Positions 35,200 through 47,519 of a DNA stretch of 64,000 nt are shown piece after piece. The translations under genes and the position numbers were made by a program. Position 1 is the first letter of the stretch; each line of letters begins with the position of its first letter. The notes below the pieces were generated by a model. The model was not told the DNA's origin, made no database searches, and saw nothing but the letters and a program-made list of their open reading frames with translations. Origin of the DNA: Glandiceps talaboti (lineage: Eukaryota > Hemichordata > Enteropneusta > Spengelidae); contig NC_135553.1 in the NCBI RefSeq assembly GCF_964340395.1, positions 5,612,001 to 5,676,000 on the forward strand, read 5' to 3'.

Positions 35200-37480
35200 T
35201 GTGTTCATGTCTGTGTCTGTGTGTAGAAAGCCTAAGTTATAGTTACGTATATAAAATTACACCTATGAGATGAGATGAGACCTTATAACTGAAGAAGTCA
35301 ACATGACTGGACAATCACACAGGATAGTAATAAAACATGAAGGTGTTACACAACAACGGAAAATTCTCACACTGTTATTGATTGACTGGGTCCCTACAAC
35401 ATGATGCGATGTCAATGTTGTGAGAGAGAAATCTAGGACAGTCAAAACATAGGTTGAGTTACATTCACGCTGTCAATGATTCAGTTACGTCATCTAATGT
35501 AGTTTTATCTGTATCTCATGTATACGGAACGGCTTCATGGAAAGTATCTTGACCGCTGGAATTCACATTTTGTTTTCCATTGATGCATTAAAAAAATGCA
35601 TACATAAAACCACAACATTTTGTCACGCCAACAATGTACCCCAGCAATGTACATGAATGCATTCTATAACTTCCTACGGTCGTTGCCACTGTTTCCGCCG
35701 TATATTCAAGTTCCCCCACCCCACCTCCTCCTCCCCTTTTTTGAGTAACAATCTACAGGGGGTCATAACTATTGCATTTTAATATCAAGGTACAAGTCTG
35801 GAAATAGTTCAAGAATGGTTAGAATTTCGTCGTCAAGTTCTGGCTTGTCGACACTGAAATTAAATGACTGTGTCACCGCTGAAACGACCTTGTAACTGTA
35901 CGAGTGAAAAAAATAACACAGTGTGTATTGAAGCGCTGTTAAAGGAATGCATAGCAGTGGTGACCCAGAATTGGCTTCCAGAGTTACTTGTCATTCACAG
36001 TTGCTTATTTTAGCCACAGCTATCTTGTATCCAATGCTCCTTTGCAAACAGTAATAGAAACTCGTGAAAACGATCACACATGTCTAGGTTGTATCTTGTC
36101 AACTACATATCGAATTTTAACATGGTTTATTTGTTTATCGACTGAGATATACGCTACAAGTAATCCCAACGATTCGTTCGTATTAATTCAAACAGCGTAC
36201 CTGTCGCTTGATAAGATAACACACTTTTTTTTGGAACGCTACTTACGATAGCTTGCATTATAATTTTGCCAGGCACTTTGGCACGTGAGAGACGTACTAA
36301 TGTATGTTATAGAAAAACCGCAAAGTTTGCATAACACCACCGTCTGTGTATTTGTGATAGGCGAGTAAACAGACCGATTGAAACGGGCCGGTGTTATTAC
36401 CATAATACAACGTTCACTGTCGTTTTCACTGTCAACATGCGTTACATTCACTTCGATGGAGATACGAGAAAACTTGCACGTATCCCAGTCATTATGCACA
36501 TGTTGCATCGTACGTTTTGAAAAACTATCAAAACTAATTTAATTAATACCTCAGAGACAAAAAAAATATGTTTGATAATTAGGTACGTTGATAATGAAAC
36601 AAATTCCCCGCCAGGTTTCTCTCTGTCACACACGAAGAGCCTACGGTATTTTGCTATGCAGGGGGTTGGTTAAATTGACACCGGCATACACGGTGTACTG
36701 ATCATTTTGTCATAAAAGCTGATCGTTCCGTAGATAGTTGGTCTTAACTTGTATTGTCATAGTTCACATTTTCGTCTTGTACTTTTTTCTATTTCAGGAC
36801 CGAACGAATTGTGACTTTACATGTACTACTCGCACGCATTGTACACCAAAATGCGTTGAAGTTTAATTCTTAACACATGACACACATGTATACAGCGCCT
36901 TACAACATGTCATGGATTGAATTTCAACTTCTACTAATCAATTATTCTAATTAACACGTGCCTGTATTGTGTGACAGGTGTCAATCAAATTGGTCAAAGA
37001 GAACATGGGCACGGCACGGCACACAACACGACAAATTCTACCGGCGTTTCCCCTACACAAGTCGTGATGTGCCCCACTTGATGTTTTCGTTGGATATCTT
37101 TTAGCAGGAATTGCGTGTGTACAACCAGGCTACATTTTTTTTAATTGAAATACTTTAATAAACTGAGCAGATGTACAGATATTGATGACTTTGGCTAAGG
37201 AAGCCCTGCTATGCTATGCTAGAATTCATCAACACATTGTAAACACGGACGAACTAACGTGTGCCGTAACAATGCTGTATATCTGTCCCCTATCTAACTA
37301 GGTGTTTGTATTATTCACTGACAGTTTTCACAAAATTGCTCCCGAGTCTTCCACTAACAGTTTACTTTGGTAACACGATCGACATTTGGGTTATTTCGCG
37401 CCTTTTACCTCCTTGTAAAAATCGACAGTAGTTCACCAAATTTCCTGCAGGTCCGTTCCACTTCGATGTAAACATCTTAA
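35200..37480. other. Intergenic upstream of secreted-protein gene
   Basis: No gene supported. The last few hundred bases are candidate promoter-proximal DNA for the downstream gene. Confidence 0.45.
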
Positions 37481-37500
37481 ATCGCTCGAGACGACGCCTG

Positions 37501-37505
37501 ATTGG
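37501..37505 (+). promoter_or_regulatory. Inverted CCAAT box
   Basis: ATTGG lies about 90 bases upstream of the TATA box of the secreted-protein gene, the usual distance for an NF-Y site. GTTTAAAC follows, and CGATAAAG (GATA-like) lies near 37541. Confidence 0.5.
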
Positions 37506-37594
37506 TTGTTTAAACATTGAGTGACAGCTCTAGTTAATTTCGATAAAGGGGGTTGGGCAACTATTCACCCACAAACCTCATAAACAACCTTGGG

Positions 37595-37602
37595 TATAAA
37601 TA
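37595..37602 (+). promoter_or_regulatory. TATA box of secreted-protein gene
   Basis: TATAAATA, followed about 30 bases later by an initiator-like TCAGAGT near 37626. This predicts a 5' UTR of about 136 bases. Confidence 0.8.
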
Positions 37603-37763
37603 GGAGTAGGACAACAACACACAAATCAGAGTCCCTTGATCAGAGCTAACACGAGCAACACCTGCGTTACCAAATAGAAGTTTCTCTTGAGAAAGTTGTC
37701 CGATACGTGTATTAGTAAACTCCAACTCTTAAAGTTCCCGAACGTCAACCACAGCGTACAAGC

Positions 37764-38987
37764 ATGGCAAGGATACTGCTAATATTCCTCTTATTTGCTC
37801 TTATAGCTGCAATTTCAGCGGGTAAGTATTTTCATATGTGTATTTCCCATCATTTTTATTCGAAATATATCCGGTACGTACCTCGAGTATCATAGCGGTT
37901 ATAGTGTATTGAGTATACACAGTTCGAATAGCCTGTAAGTTTCAATAACATTGCGAGTTAGGTTTGTGGACGTGCCAACTCCGTTCATCTGTTATCGTAC
38001 AGCAAATAACAGCTGTTATCATTTCGAACCCTACTAGGGAAATAGTTCAGTCGGCTCAATTATTGCAACCTGTACTATGGACTGTTGCTAATTTTTTTCC
38101 CTCCCGGTGTTAGTGATCAGATGTTGGCAATCATATTCTCCGTGTCAACTGTGTGTGCGCATGTTTACGGTGAACACAACAATGGGCGTCACCACTCACT
38201 ATCGTGTGCTTAAAACCCACAGTCAAGGACCCAGCTACTAGCCTCATTCATAATACTATAAATGTCATGTCTTAGAGTAAATCTGTCATCGTCATGTCTT
38301 GACGTTAAACAATCGGGTCAGTTTATTATTGCAAGTTGGTCGTAAATTTAGCAATGGTAGATGTGCTTATTTATAAGGTTAGCCGAAGGTTTGAGTTTGA
38401 ATAGTACTTACCAAACAGCCACACCATACATATTTACACGCTATAACTTACAAGTGATACGATTGAGTGCTATTTTTAGCCATACTAAAACGGGTCTCTA
38501 ACCTCTAGCATATCTTTCTCTCTCCATCTCTCGAACAGTTTCAGTTGATCCAGCCGCACTTATGCCTATGCATGCTGAGTCTGATGACACCCTTGATGAA
38601 TTGGAACATGCAATTTTTGTCGACGTAGCTCATGTTGAAAAAGTCGAACGCACATTTACACCGAAAAAGTGCTGCAAAGTCGGACGTCGTGTTGCTTCAA
38701 AGAAACTCTTCTGCAATATTGACTTGTTTCAAGTTGAGAAAAAAGATAACACAGTACAAAAGGAGAAAATGAAATTCCATGGCCCGGCAGCTGTATTTGA
38801 AACCACGTACAAGAACTTGATGATGAGGGTGGAAAAGTGTTACCCAAGCAAAGCCAGCAGGTCCATGTTTTCGAAATGCTGCGAATGGCAAGCAGAGATC
38901 GAGAGGAATTTGGAATCCTGCAAAAAACTGACCGATAGGGAAGAAAGGCGGGAATGTCGACGAAGGGTCAAAAGCCGTGAAAGATAA
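37764..38987 (+). CDS. Small secreted protein with anaphylatoxin/fibulin-like paired cysteines (2 exons)
   Basis: Coding exons are 37764-37821 and 38539-38987. The intron 37822-38538 has a GTAAGT donor and a CAG acceptor, phase 1. The product is 168 residues. The start ATG has A at -3 and G at +4. Residues 1-19 are a classic signal peptide, with a hydrophobic run LLIFLLFALIAA ending at small residues. An acidic stretch follows (about 23-60). Cysteines are at 64, 65, 78, 120, 133, 134, 147 and 159, giving CC-x12-C, then C-x12-CC-x12-C-x11-C. CCKVGRRVASKKLFC resembles the start of ANATO domains in complement C3a/C5a and fibulins (CC, x12, C, with a Gly after the pair), but the spacing to the second CC is longer than in a single ANATO domain. 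The tail is very basic and ends RRRVKSRER. I infer a secreted factor of unknown role. Family membership is tentative. Confidence 0.85.
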
Positions 38988-39510
38988 AAAAAGAAACAAA
39001 AAGTGACAATCTGCAAGTGCGAACTTTTGGTGCTTATTTCATCACGTGACCAGTTTTTAACTGGCAGGAACTTACTGTTAAGTTTTTGAAACGTGACAGA
39101 ACGACAGAGACTCGTAAAACGTGGTTTGTTGTGAACGGACTGGGCTTCTCCAAAGTCAGAACAATTTGACATTTAAATATCCTCTTAAATGTATAAGTTT
39201 TTATTCTAGTCCACTCATGTGAAATCTGATGGACAAATAATATGAATCGTGTAACTTTTTTGTGTAAAATAAGATTTTTTTTCAAGGGTATTTAATTTGC
39301 ACGTATAGTTCAATGCCAATGTTCATGTATATAACTGCTACGAGAAACTGGAACTGTGACGTTGACGTGAGTCTTGTTTTGAAACATGGAACCTGTAGAA
39401 CATTTCCCCGCCAAGCAGTATACCACATTGAGTGGCCATACATGCATATACTGAAGAAGAGCACCCCTAACTGATTGTTTCTTTTGCAATGAAATTTATT
39501 TGTCAATATA

Positions 39511-39516
39511 AATAAA
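39511..39516 (+). terminator. Candidate poly(A) signal AATAAA
   Basis: AATAAA lies about 525 bases after the stop codon and is followed by a T run. A weaker AATAAT lies near 39237. Either could end the transcript. Confidence 0.5.
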
Positions 39517-39539
39517 CTATTTTTTTGTAAATACCCTCT

Positions 39540-40980
39540 TCGATTTTGGGGAGAGGAAAGTTTCAAACATAAGTCGCATCTGTATTGACTATTTTTTTGG
39601 CACACTGCCAGGGACGTTATGCGAAGGGGTTAGTTATTCTGTTTTGTAAAGCAGGGCCATGTATTCGTAAATTGAAAAGTACATGCTAAAAACAGACTCA
39701 GTTCGTGCAACCTTTGCGAATAGTGTAGATTGCACATCAAAACACTCAACCGTGAAGCCCAAGAAAGAGAAGAAGTAATACTTGTTGTAGACTTCAGTGG
39801 TGGGCCAGTACAATGTCAAAAACCTATTGTTGTTTTGAATCGAAAGCTACGATTGAAGGTTAAGAAAAATCAATGACAGTAAAAACAGAAAACCAAAGTA
39901 TATAGGAGTGTCTCATTTTCTACACTACGGCAACCTTCCAGACTGGTCCTAGATGTTTTGTTTTTCTTTAAATTGCAAAGAGAATATATACAAATAGATA
40001 CATTGTTATGTAAATTAGATTTCTTTTTGTTATACAAACCGCAAACTTGTTGAAACGTTGTCATTTGACGTGTCTTTCGCTACACATGACCACTGTTAGT
40101 TCAACAAAATCAGCTTTAGTACTACGAAATATGTTTCATGATAGGCTAGGCCTACAACTTGTAAATGCATAAAAACTGTTCATTATATGCTTTGTACTCT
40201 ACTTGGTGTGCTAAACCAAACAGCTGAGGGAGGGGGAGGGAGGGAGGGGAGGGGGTTGGGATGGAAGTTGTGAGAAAAGGAGAATGAAAGTATTTGTCTG
40301 TAAAGGCGAAGTTGCTCTGCCCAATTTGTGTAAATTTATTAAGATACGTGTACAGATATCTATTTTCAGAGTTTTGTACAATATTTCAGGCATTTCGTAC
40401 ATTAAAATGTTTTAACTGGATTAATGTGTGTCTGTGGTGTATATTTCACATGTTTGTTTCTATTGTTAACACTATTGACAGAGGCATTTGTTCAAGGTGA
40501 AATCTACAATACCCATAGTCAAGTTGTGTACTGCTCGTCTTTCCTTACAAATTCCGGTTTATAGTTACAGCCACTGTGGAAAGCCTTGTTGTATTTCAGT
40601 AAACCATTGTCAATTACTAACCCTAGGTAACAGAACATACATCTTGAAGATGAAAACTCGAGGGCTTCTTAATTTGTTTCATGTGCGTACCACATGCGAC
40701 TTTTCCCCCACTGTCGTAACCTCATATCAAATTTGACCAGGGCAATCAGTTTTAAACTACCCGTTTATATTTTTTACACACTGAAGTTGACGTATCCGAT
40801 AACTGACATCGGATCCCAGATTGGCTACTGGCCACAATTAAACTGTCTTTAATTCCAAAGTTTAGAATCGCTAGTCATTTGGCTTGAACACAACCTTCCC
40901 GCCTTTGACTATGGAGGTACTATTAAAAGAAGGGGAGATCCCTTTTATATACCTCCTTGCTTTGACTGAGACACCCGTGC
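39540..40980. other. Intergenic downstream of secreted-protein gene
   Basis: No gene supported. It contains one G-rich tract, listed separately. Confidence 0.45.
40228..40260 (+). other. G-quadruplex-capable tract
   Basis: Seven runs of three or more G with one- to two-base loops (GGGAGGGGGAGGGAGGGAGG onward) fit a strong intramolecular G4 on the plus strand. Confidence 0.75.
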
Positions 40981-40984
40981 TTAG

Positions 40985-41290
40985 ACGGTGCATACTCATG
41001 ATACTAGTAGCCTGTTGTCTGTGGATGGTGTATCAGGGCATCCCATCACGGCATCCCCACAGGGGCACGTATTATTGCTTAGATTGCCCTGGATTGCCGT
41101 TTTCTTAAACATATCGTACGAATCCTGCTGCTACAAATGTATCAATCTCTATACTAGTAGAAATGTGTTTTTTTCCTTACAGGTAGGAATATATAGTCAA
41201 AAGGTTGTTATATTTATTCTGTAGACTAGGAAAACAACAATCTAAGAAATATTACACGCCCCTATGTTCATCCCATGTGTTTCCCAAATG
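40985..41290. mobile_element. Dispersed repeat fragment, partner of 51960-52215
   Basis: CCACAGGGGCACGTATTATT plus CTTAGATTGC...CGTTTTCTT recurs with few changes near 51990-52030. GCTACAAATGTATCAAT recurs inverted near 52115-52135, and GAAAACAACAATCTA recurs near 52163. The family is unknown. Confidence 0.5.
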
Positions 41291-42308
41291 CCCATTGCCA
41301 ACTACCAAGCTCTATGTATAGACATAATAACAGGCAAACGTAAGTGGAGATGAATTATTAAAACACTGAATAGAAAAATCTATAGAAAGAGCGTATCTCG
41401 TTGTATGTGAACGTGCTGTCCTTGTAGTGTAGCATCAGAATATGGAATGTCGCGAAATAAGCACGTCTGTATTGTGACGCACTGTATTATCACCATAAAC
41501 TTGACAAAAAATCGCTTTACTGAACACATGGTGAGAATTTCTCTTTTCTCAAAGCTCAACCACACGCCAATACGGGATTCCAAAGGGGCTTACATAACAC
41601 ATATTACATAGGAGAAACCAGAATTTCAGTTATTCACTTCTACTGTGCACACAAGGAAACCAGGTACTAGATTACCCTGGAATATTGGACGTTTTAGTAG
41701 GCGCATTGCTGGCACATGTTCAGATTTGCTTGAAATACACTTCAGCAGTAGCAGCAAGATTCAATGTGTACACGCCCATTCAAGTGCATCGCATGGCCCA
41801 AAACAAGACCATGTATAGTGTCAAGTTGCGTGGAACTGTTGTCTCCATAACAACGAAAAGAACACTAAGTCACGAAAAGATGTAGTGTTTTTTTTTTCAC
41901 CGTTGACAATTTATTTAAGGAAAAGCAACAAGTCCACCAACAAAATTTTATGACTAAATATTATGATAGCGTGAGTGGGTGGTACACAATCAATACATGT
42001 ATTATTCGTATTGCATGTATTGTGTTGTTGGTTCGTCTTTCCTGTTAAACTGTCCCAAATCACGCCATTTGATGTGTCGTGACCTCCAACACGTGCCAGT
42101 ATGATGAAGAAACAAAACGATCATGCCACTATCACGTGCAGGTGGAAGGAATACTCGGTGAACGTTCTATACCTTTGTCTACGGTATATTGTGGTATATA
42201 GAACTACTCTGTCCTAGAACATGTCTATATAATCAGTGAGATGAAATATAATTTTTAAAGAATGAAAAAGTGCAAGACGTCAGGGATGTTTTGTCGTTGT
42301 TGCTATAC

Positions 42309-42325
42309 AAGAAGAAGAAGAAGAA

Positions 42326-42362
<37 letters not shown>

Positions 42363-42450
42363 TTGTTGTTTCCTTTAAGAGATAAAATATGATGATTGGT
42401 GATAATGGTGATGATGGTGATGATGATGATGATGATGATGTTGATGATGA
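42309..42450. repeat. GAA/GAT trinucleotide microsatellites
   Basis: About five GAA and thirteen GAT units, then a second interrupted GAT run. Poly-Ser and poly-Met open frames here are artefacts. Confidence 0.95.
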
Positions 42451-42763
42451 GTGAACTACTACTAAAATTGCAATCACATCGACAGGTAACTATCTTAGTT
42501 TTGCAGTCCGTGCTTACATTTGTAAATTGCGGACTGCAAATTCAGACAGAGAAGTACAAACTATTATTACTGAACGAGTTACATCCAATGAATCATACCA
42601 CGAGACTTTTCATATAGTCTGTAAAACATTTTTTGGCCGAAAAAAAAACACATCTCATCCAAACTTTCTTAATTAGGTTGGGGTTTTAATACATGTTATT
42701 TGTAGATTATCATTAGCCTATTAAAGGACCTGCCGTGTTCACTGTTACAAACGAAACAGCATG

Positions 42764-42811
42764 GTCAAATCACAGACAAGTAACAAGAGTTACTTGTCTG
42801 TGGTCAAATAT
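42764..42811. repeat. Perfect-core hairpin
   Basis: CACAGACAAGTAAC pairs with GTTACTTGTCTGTG across a four-base AAGA loop, with partial extension on both sides (TCAAAT / GGTCAAA). Confidence 0.75.
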
Positions 42812-44884
42812 GATAGCATAGACTCTAGGCTAAGAAAACAACGAAGCTCGGTTGTCTTTTTTTTTTACCTGCAAAGCTTTTAACTAGCTAATCAGCACAA
42901 AAGTGCTCGTCAGCAAAGAGCATTAAAATAGGTAATGGGGGAAACGTTGTTCGAATACAACAGTGCCAAACTGTGGGATCTCTTTGTTTCTAACAATACC
43001 TGTCCACCGCAAGGTCGCTCTTTTACTGTCGTGTACACTTTAGAAATTATTCGAATTGAATCTTGCTAATCAAGAACTTCTAACAGTTTCCATTCTACAT
43101 GTATAAGGAGCTTGTTAGAAAAACAAGTCAGTGGGGTTTTTTGATGTGAAAATAAAAGGTTTTGGTATTTCACACCTTTTGACAAATTATAATCTGATTT
43201 AAGAAACACTAGAGTTGATCAAGTGAAGCTCATTATCACAATATTGTAGCATCGCCACAAAAGTGTGTAGTGAAATTTCACAGGATACACGCGAGACCAT
43301 TGAATTGGGAAACTGCTAATGGAAGATACGTTATCAAGTGAGCAGTAAAAGTGACAAAAAGAAAGGTGTGAATTGGAGGCATAATTTTCAGACGGTGCGA
43401 GACAGCACTTTATACGTGGCAAAATCTTCTTTCGCTTTTGTCCGCCTACGTATGTTTCAAACCGGACGTTGGCAGGTTTACTATCTATAGGCGTTGGTGG
43501 AGGGTCTATGGTTTATCACATATTGTACTTGTATCAATCAAGCGTCACAAATAGTGGGGAATTTCCACAATGGAAACTCAAACGATGACAGAATCAAAAC
43601 TTAGTTTGATTTATTCATGACTACGATTTAAGTACACACCCGGAAATTCCCTGTTAAACCCAAAAAGTTTCATAAATATGATATTCGTGGAATTACAGTT
43701 TGTAGTAATTGGACATATCAATTATTTTTAGTTTCTGAATACGTGCACGACAAAGAGAGGAAGGCGAAGAGACCGGGGTATGAACCCACGCTTAAAATAC
43801 GTGCAAAGAACCATACACAGATTTACAATCGATTTCACCTTGGCGTGCCATCACCTACATATAGACACACATAATTATGACTGTACATCCAGTCTATCTC
43901 GTCGTCATATTATTCAAAATCTTACCTCCGTTACCTTCGACAACGCCCATAACATTACAAGTGGCAATCAGGGACAAAGATGCACGAACTTCATCCAAGT
44001 ACATTGTTTACAAATCCCATGGCTACGGTTTATTATTATCTGACTACACGCATGAGTCATAAATTATATTGAACACTTATAGCATGGTCACTCCACTTCG
44101 CTAATAACAATATATATTACAGCATCTGTGAACTTTTGTTGTGAGTTTGTACCAACCAACACCTCTCGTCTTGGAGTGAACAGTTTTCGTCAATTTGTTA
44201 TTTCAAGAGAGTGATGATGGACTTGTGGTACAAAAATGGTGATACGGTCGTTGTAAGTGAATAACTTTAATTTAGGGAAGTCGAAAAATAGATAGGGGCA
44301 CCACAAAGTTTGGTTCAAAACTGGTGCCATTAATTTTATTGAAAAAAATCTATCTCCCACCTTTCAGCACAAAGACTACTCTACAACCCCATCGTAAGCA
44401 TCCCTTGGCAGAAAAATGCAATTGTGAAGCATTTTATCAACACATGTGCACGGTGAAATATCCTAAATGTCTTCAACAATCTTGGAACTGTGTATAAACA
44501 TATAATTGCCTTTACATTTCCACAGCCAACAATGAATCGCACGCCCACTATACTTGGCAGACCACGTGACTGTTTCTATTACGGATAGCTGATACAAGTG
44601 AATATATATTGGCTTTCATTTTGAACAGAAATAGTAAATGAAGTCATAAACCAAGACAACGTCATGAATCGATCAAATTCTACGAAGCGTCAATTTGACA
44701 CTATATTTAGTAATACACTGAAGTTTGGAAAATATTAATCACGCACCAGTATATTTTCCCCAATCAACTTTTTTTGTTTGTTTCATGTACAAGTGAACCC
44801 TTCTCTCTTTTGTTGTTTGTTACCATTATTTTGTAATCAATTATACATTTGGGTAAATAAACCACTTATTTACATAGGAACATA

Positions 44885-45265
44885 TCCAGTGTGATATTTA
44901 GCACACATGGTTTAACATAGCAATCATGGTTTGATATAGGAATATACCCATTCTGATATGTAGCATACATGGTTTGATATATGGATATGCCCACTGCGAT
45001 ATGTAGCATACACGGTATGATATAGAACTATGCAGTATGTGATATGTAGCATACATGGTTTGATATAGGACTATACGATATGTGATATCTAGCACACATG
45101 GTTTGATATAGGGATATACCCATTGCGATATGTAACATACATGGTTTGATATAGGACTATACGATATGTGATATGTAGCATACATGGTTTGATATAGGAC
45201 TATACGATATGTGATATGTAGCATACATGGTTTGATATAGGGATATACCCAGTACGATGTGTAGC
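44885..45265. repeat. 43-bp minisatellite, about 9 units
   Basis: ATGGTTTGATATAGG recurs at strict 43-base spacing (44926, 44969, 45012, 45055, 45098, 45141, 45184, 45227). 43 is not a multiple of three, so the 130-codon minus-strand frame cycles through all three frames of the unit. It is open because none of them contains a stop. Confidence 0.95.
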
Positions 45266-45325
45266 ATACAACATACTTAGACATAAACACACGTTTGTTT
45301 ATGTTGTATATCTATTTTTTGATTA

Positions 45326-45463
45326 TGTGTGTATGTATGTATGTATGTATGTATGTATGTATGTATGTATGTATGTATGTATGTATGTACGTATGTACGT
45401 ATGTATGTATGTATGTATGTATGTATGTATGTATGTATGTATGTATGTATGTATGTATGCATG
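45326..45463. repeat. GTAT tetranucleotide array
   Basis: About 34 GTAT units with two GTAC variants near 45390. Confidence 0.97.
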
Positions 45464-45860
45464 CATAACGGTAATGTTCAGTTTCCGTAATGGTATTTTA
45501 CTTCTAAATTTAGTTATACAACTTTTTGGCTCGTCTCTATTGTTCAAAGCATGCTCTCTTTTTCTGTTACCGTACACTTTTCACTTATTAATTATAAATT
45601 CAAGTTAATCGGACTGCTTTCAACAAAGAAAAAGGCCGCTACAAGTTAACTCAAACAAAGAAAGAGTCCACACCAAGTTAACCCAAAGAAAGAAAGAGTC
45701 CGCAGTTTAGTTATTCTCAACAATTGGGAATATATCAATGTTAACGAGGTAATACAAAAAGAAACAATCTGACAGGTGTACACAACCAATGAAAACAAAG
45801 AAGCTCGAAACCAGGTGAAGTGCATTTAATTCCAGTCATAATGAAAATGCAATACACAAT

Positions 45861-46313
45861 TCAAAATGTAATTTGAATCTTCGTGTTCTCTTTGACTACA
45901 TTTATTGTAACTGGTGACGATTCAACAATCGAATCCTTCGATGCAGTGTTACATTCAACAGTCTCACTGGAACTGCTTTCAGAAAGACGTAGGGTAGATC
46001 CTACCTGCACTTCTTTCCATACAGTAACACCCCATCGTGTCGCCTTGCGAGTGGCTGGTGGAACACGTGCTTTCTGGTATTCCTCCACTTTGGTGTTGTC
46101 AACCGGAGGTAGAAACCGAAATTCTTTTTGTATGTCAGTTAACTTAAAATCTTCAGCATCATCTACGTCGACCTGGGATAGAAAATATTCCCTATTCCAA
46201 TTGACTACAGACTTTTGGAGCGACATAATACGAGACGAGGGAACGAACACTTCGACGACGGTTCGACTGTGGTGTCTGACTAGGAGACACAATGCTGCCA
46301 CACCCGAATACAC
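45861..46313 (-). pseudogene. Fragment of a possible Crypton-type recombinase-derived ORF
   Basis: A 150-codon open frame. Its central part, LPPVDNTKVEEYQK then ATRKATRWGVTVWKE, resembles the N-terminal DNA-binding segment of Crypton-derived tyrosine recombinase-like proteins (KIAA1958/ZMYM/QRICH1 type, where an NTK...ATxWxxxxxxxW pattern is common). No catalytic region follows. A donor-like CAG|GTAGGA falls right after VWKEVQ, so the real coding part could be one 5' exon. Alternatively the Ser-rich tail (SESSSSETVE) ending in KIQITF may be native to an internally deleted copy. ATG at 46313 or the later MSLQKS are both possible starts. The assignment is from pattern memory only. Confidence 0.4.
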
Positions 46314-46521
46314 ACGTGTGTCTAATTATAATACTACCACCTGTTAAACTAAAATGTTCTATTTTTGATTGGCTAAACTCAGTGTTCTCAATTCAAGCAA
46401 ATGACAACGTGTTGTAAAACAGTCCCATCAATTGTAATTTACATAACGTGCTGCTGCGTTCATTGCCAGGGAGGAAGTCGCTTGAAAACTACAAAACTCG
46501 CCAAATTCGCAGTATAACTTC

Positions 46522-46682
46522 GTTATAGTACGTGTCCTCGGACATTTACTGTTTTTATTCGGACAGTTTTGGTTAACCCATCAGTTATTTTGTCCTCGGC
46601 TGCGCCTCGGACAAAATAACAGACGGGTTAACCAAAACTGTCCGAATAAAAACAGTAAATGTCCTCTGACACGTACTATAAC
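46522..46682. mobile_element. 161-bp near-perfect palindrome (MITE-like)
   Basis: Arms of about 75 bases: GTTATAGTACGTGTC...GGACATTTACTGTTTTTATT and CGGACAGTTTTGGTTAACCC on the left match the reverse complement of the right arm with few mismatches. The centre is TCGGCTGCGCCTCGG. No coding sequence. No clear target duplication. Confidence 0.9.
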
Positions 46683-47094
46683 TATCAGATATAACATATT
46701 TATCGTAAGTTTATAGCTTGACTAAAGAATATATATTGTCATGGTTTGTAATACCATGATAGCATCACATATTCAAAATAACTCACCGCCTAGATTCTTG
46801 GTAAATAGAGCAAACAAAACTCACCCTTCCACAATCGTTACCGACCGATGACTGCACGATTTATAAGGTATTGCGTTTTTGGTACAGTTACGTGATACTA
46901 ATTATCGATACGAAGATCAACTCAGAAACCATAAATATACCTTATAACAGAGCCGTACCTGCTTTCAGTTTTGTTTTAATATTACAAGTCTGTAAGAGTC
47001 CAACTCGTCATCCGATATTCATGCAATCGGAGATGAGCATCTAGTGTCATCAACAGCATGGACAGCAGTTCAATACATTGCTATCGCTCTTATA

Positions 47095-47510
47095 GGAAGG
47101 AAGATGACGTACGGATAGGGGGAGAAAAGGATGGAGATATAGAAAGGGGGTACTGGGAATAGTTAGAGAAGGGAGGGGATATAGAGAAAAGGGCGAGATA
47201 TAGTGAGAATATCATGGAGGGAGAGAGGACGGTGGAATTGTGGAGATAGAGAGAGAGCATGATAGAGCTATAGAGAGAAGGATGCTGGGGGTAGAGAAAA
47301 GGATGACCGGTATACTTGGAGGAAGATAAAAGAGAGGAAGATAATGGAGGTAGAGGGAGAAGGATATAGGTATAGAGAGAAGGGTGGACTATAGAGAAAA
47401 AGATAATGGAGGTAGAGCGGGAAGGATAGAGGTATGGAGAGAAGGGTGGGCTATAGAGAAGAAGATAATGGAGGTAGAGGGAGAAGGGTGGAGATATAGA
47501 GACAGAGATT
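47095..47510. repeat. Polypurine tract with 62-bp tandem units
   Basis: About 400 bases of strongly purine-biased plus strand. The last part repeats AGATAATGGAGGTAGAG at 47339, 47401 and 47463, a 62-base period. Such tracts can form triplex (H-DNA). Confidence 0.85.
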
Positions 47511-47519
47511 TTTTTATAT

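Larger units (their letters stand above)
41300..44880. other. Intergenic with minor repeats only
   Basis: It holds a GAA/GAT trinucleotide run (42309-42362), a GAT run (about 42396-42450) and a hairpin at 42764-42811. No gene supported. Confidence 0.5.

Noticed and set aside
44898-45290. 130-codon minus-strand frame with repeated YIKPCMLHI-like blocks
   Set aside because: It is a 43-bp minisatellite read through. The frame stays open because the unit lacks stops in all three frames.
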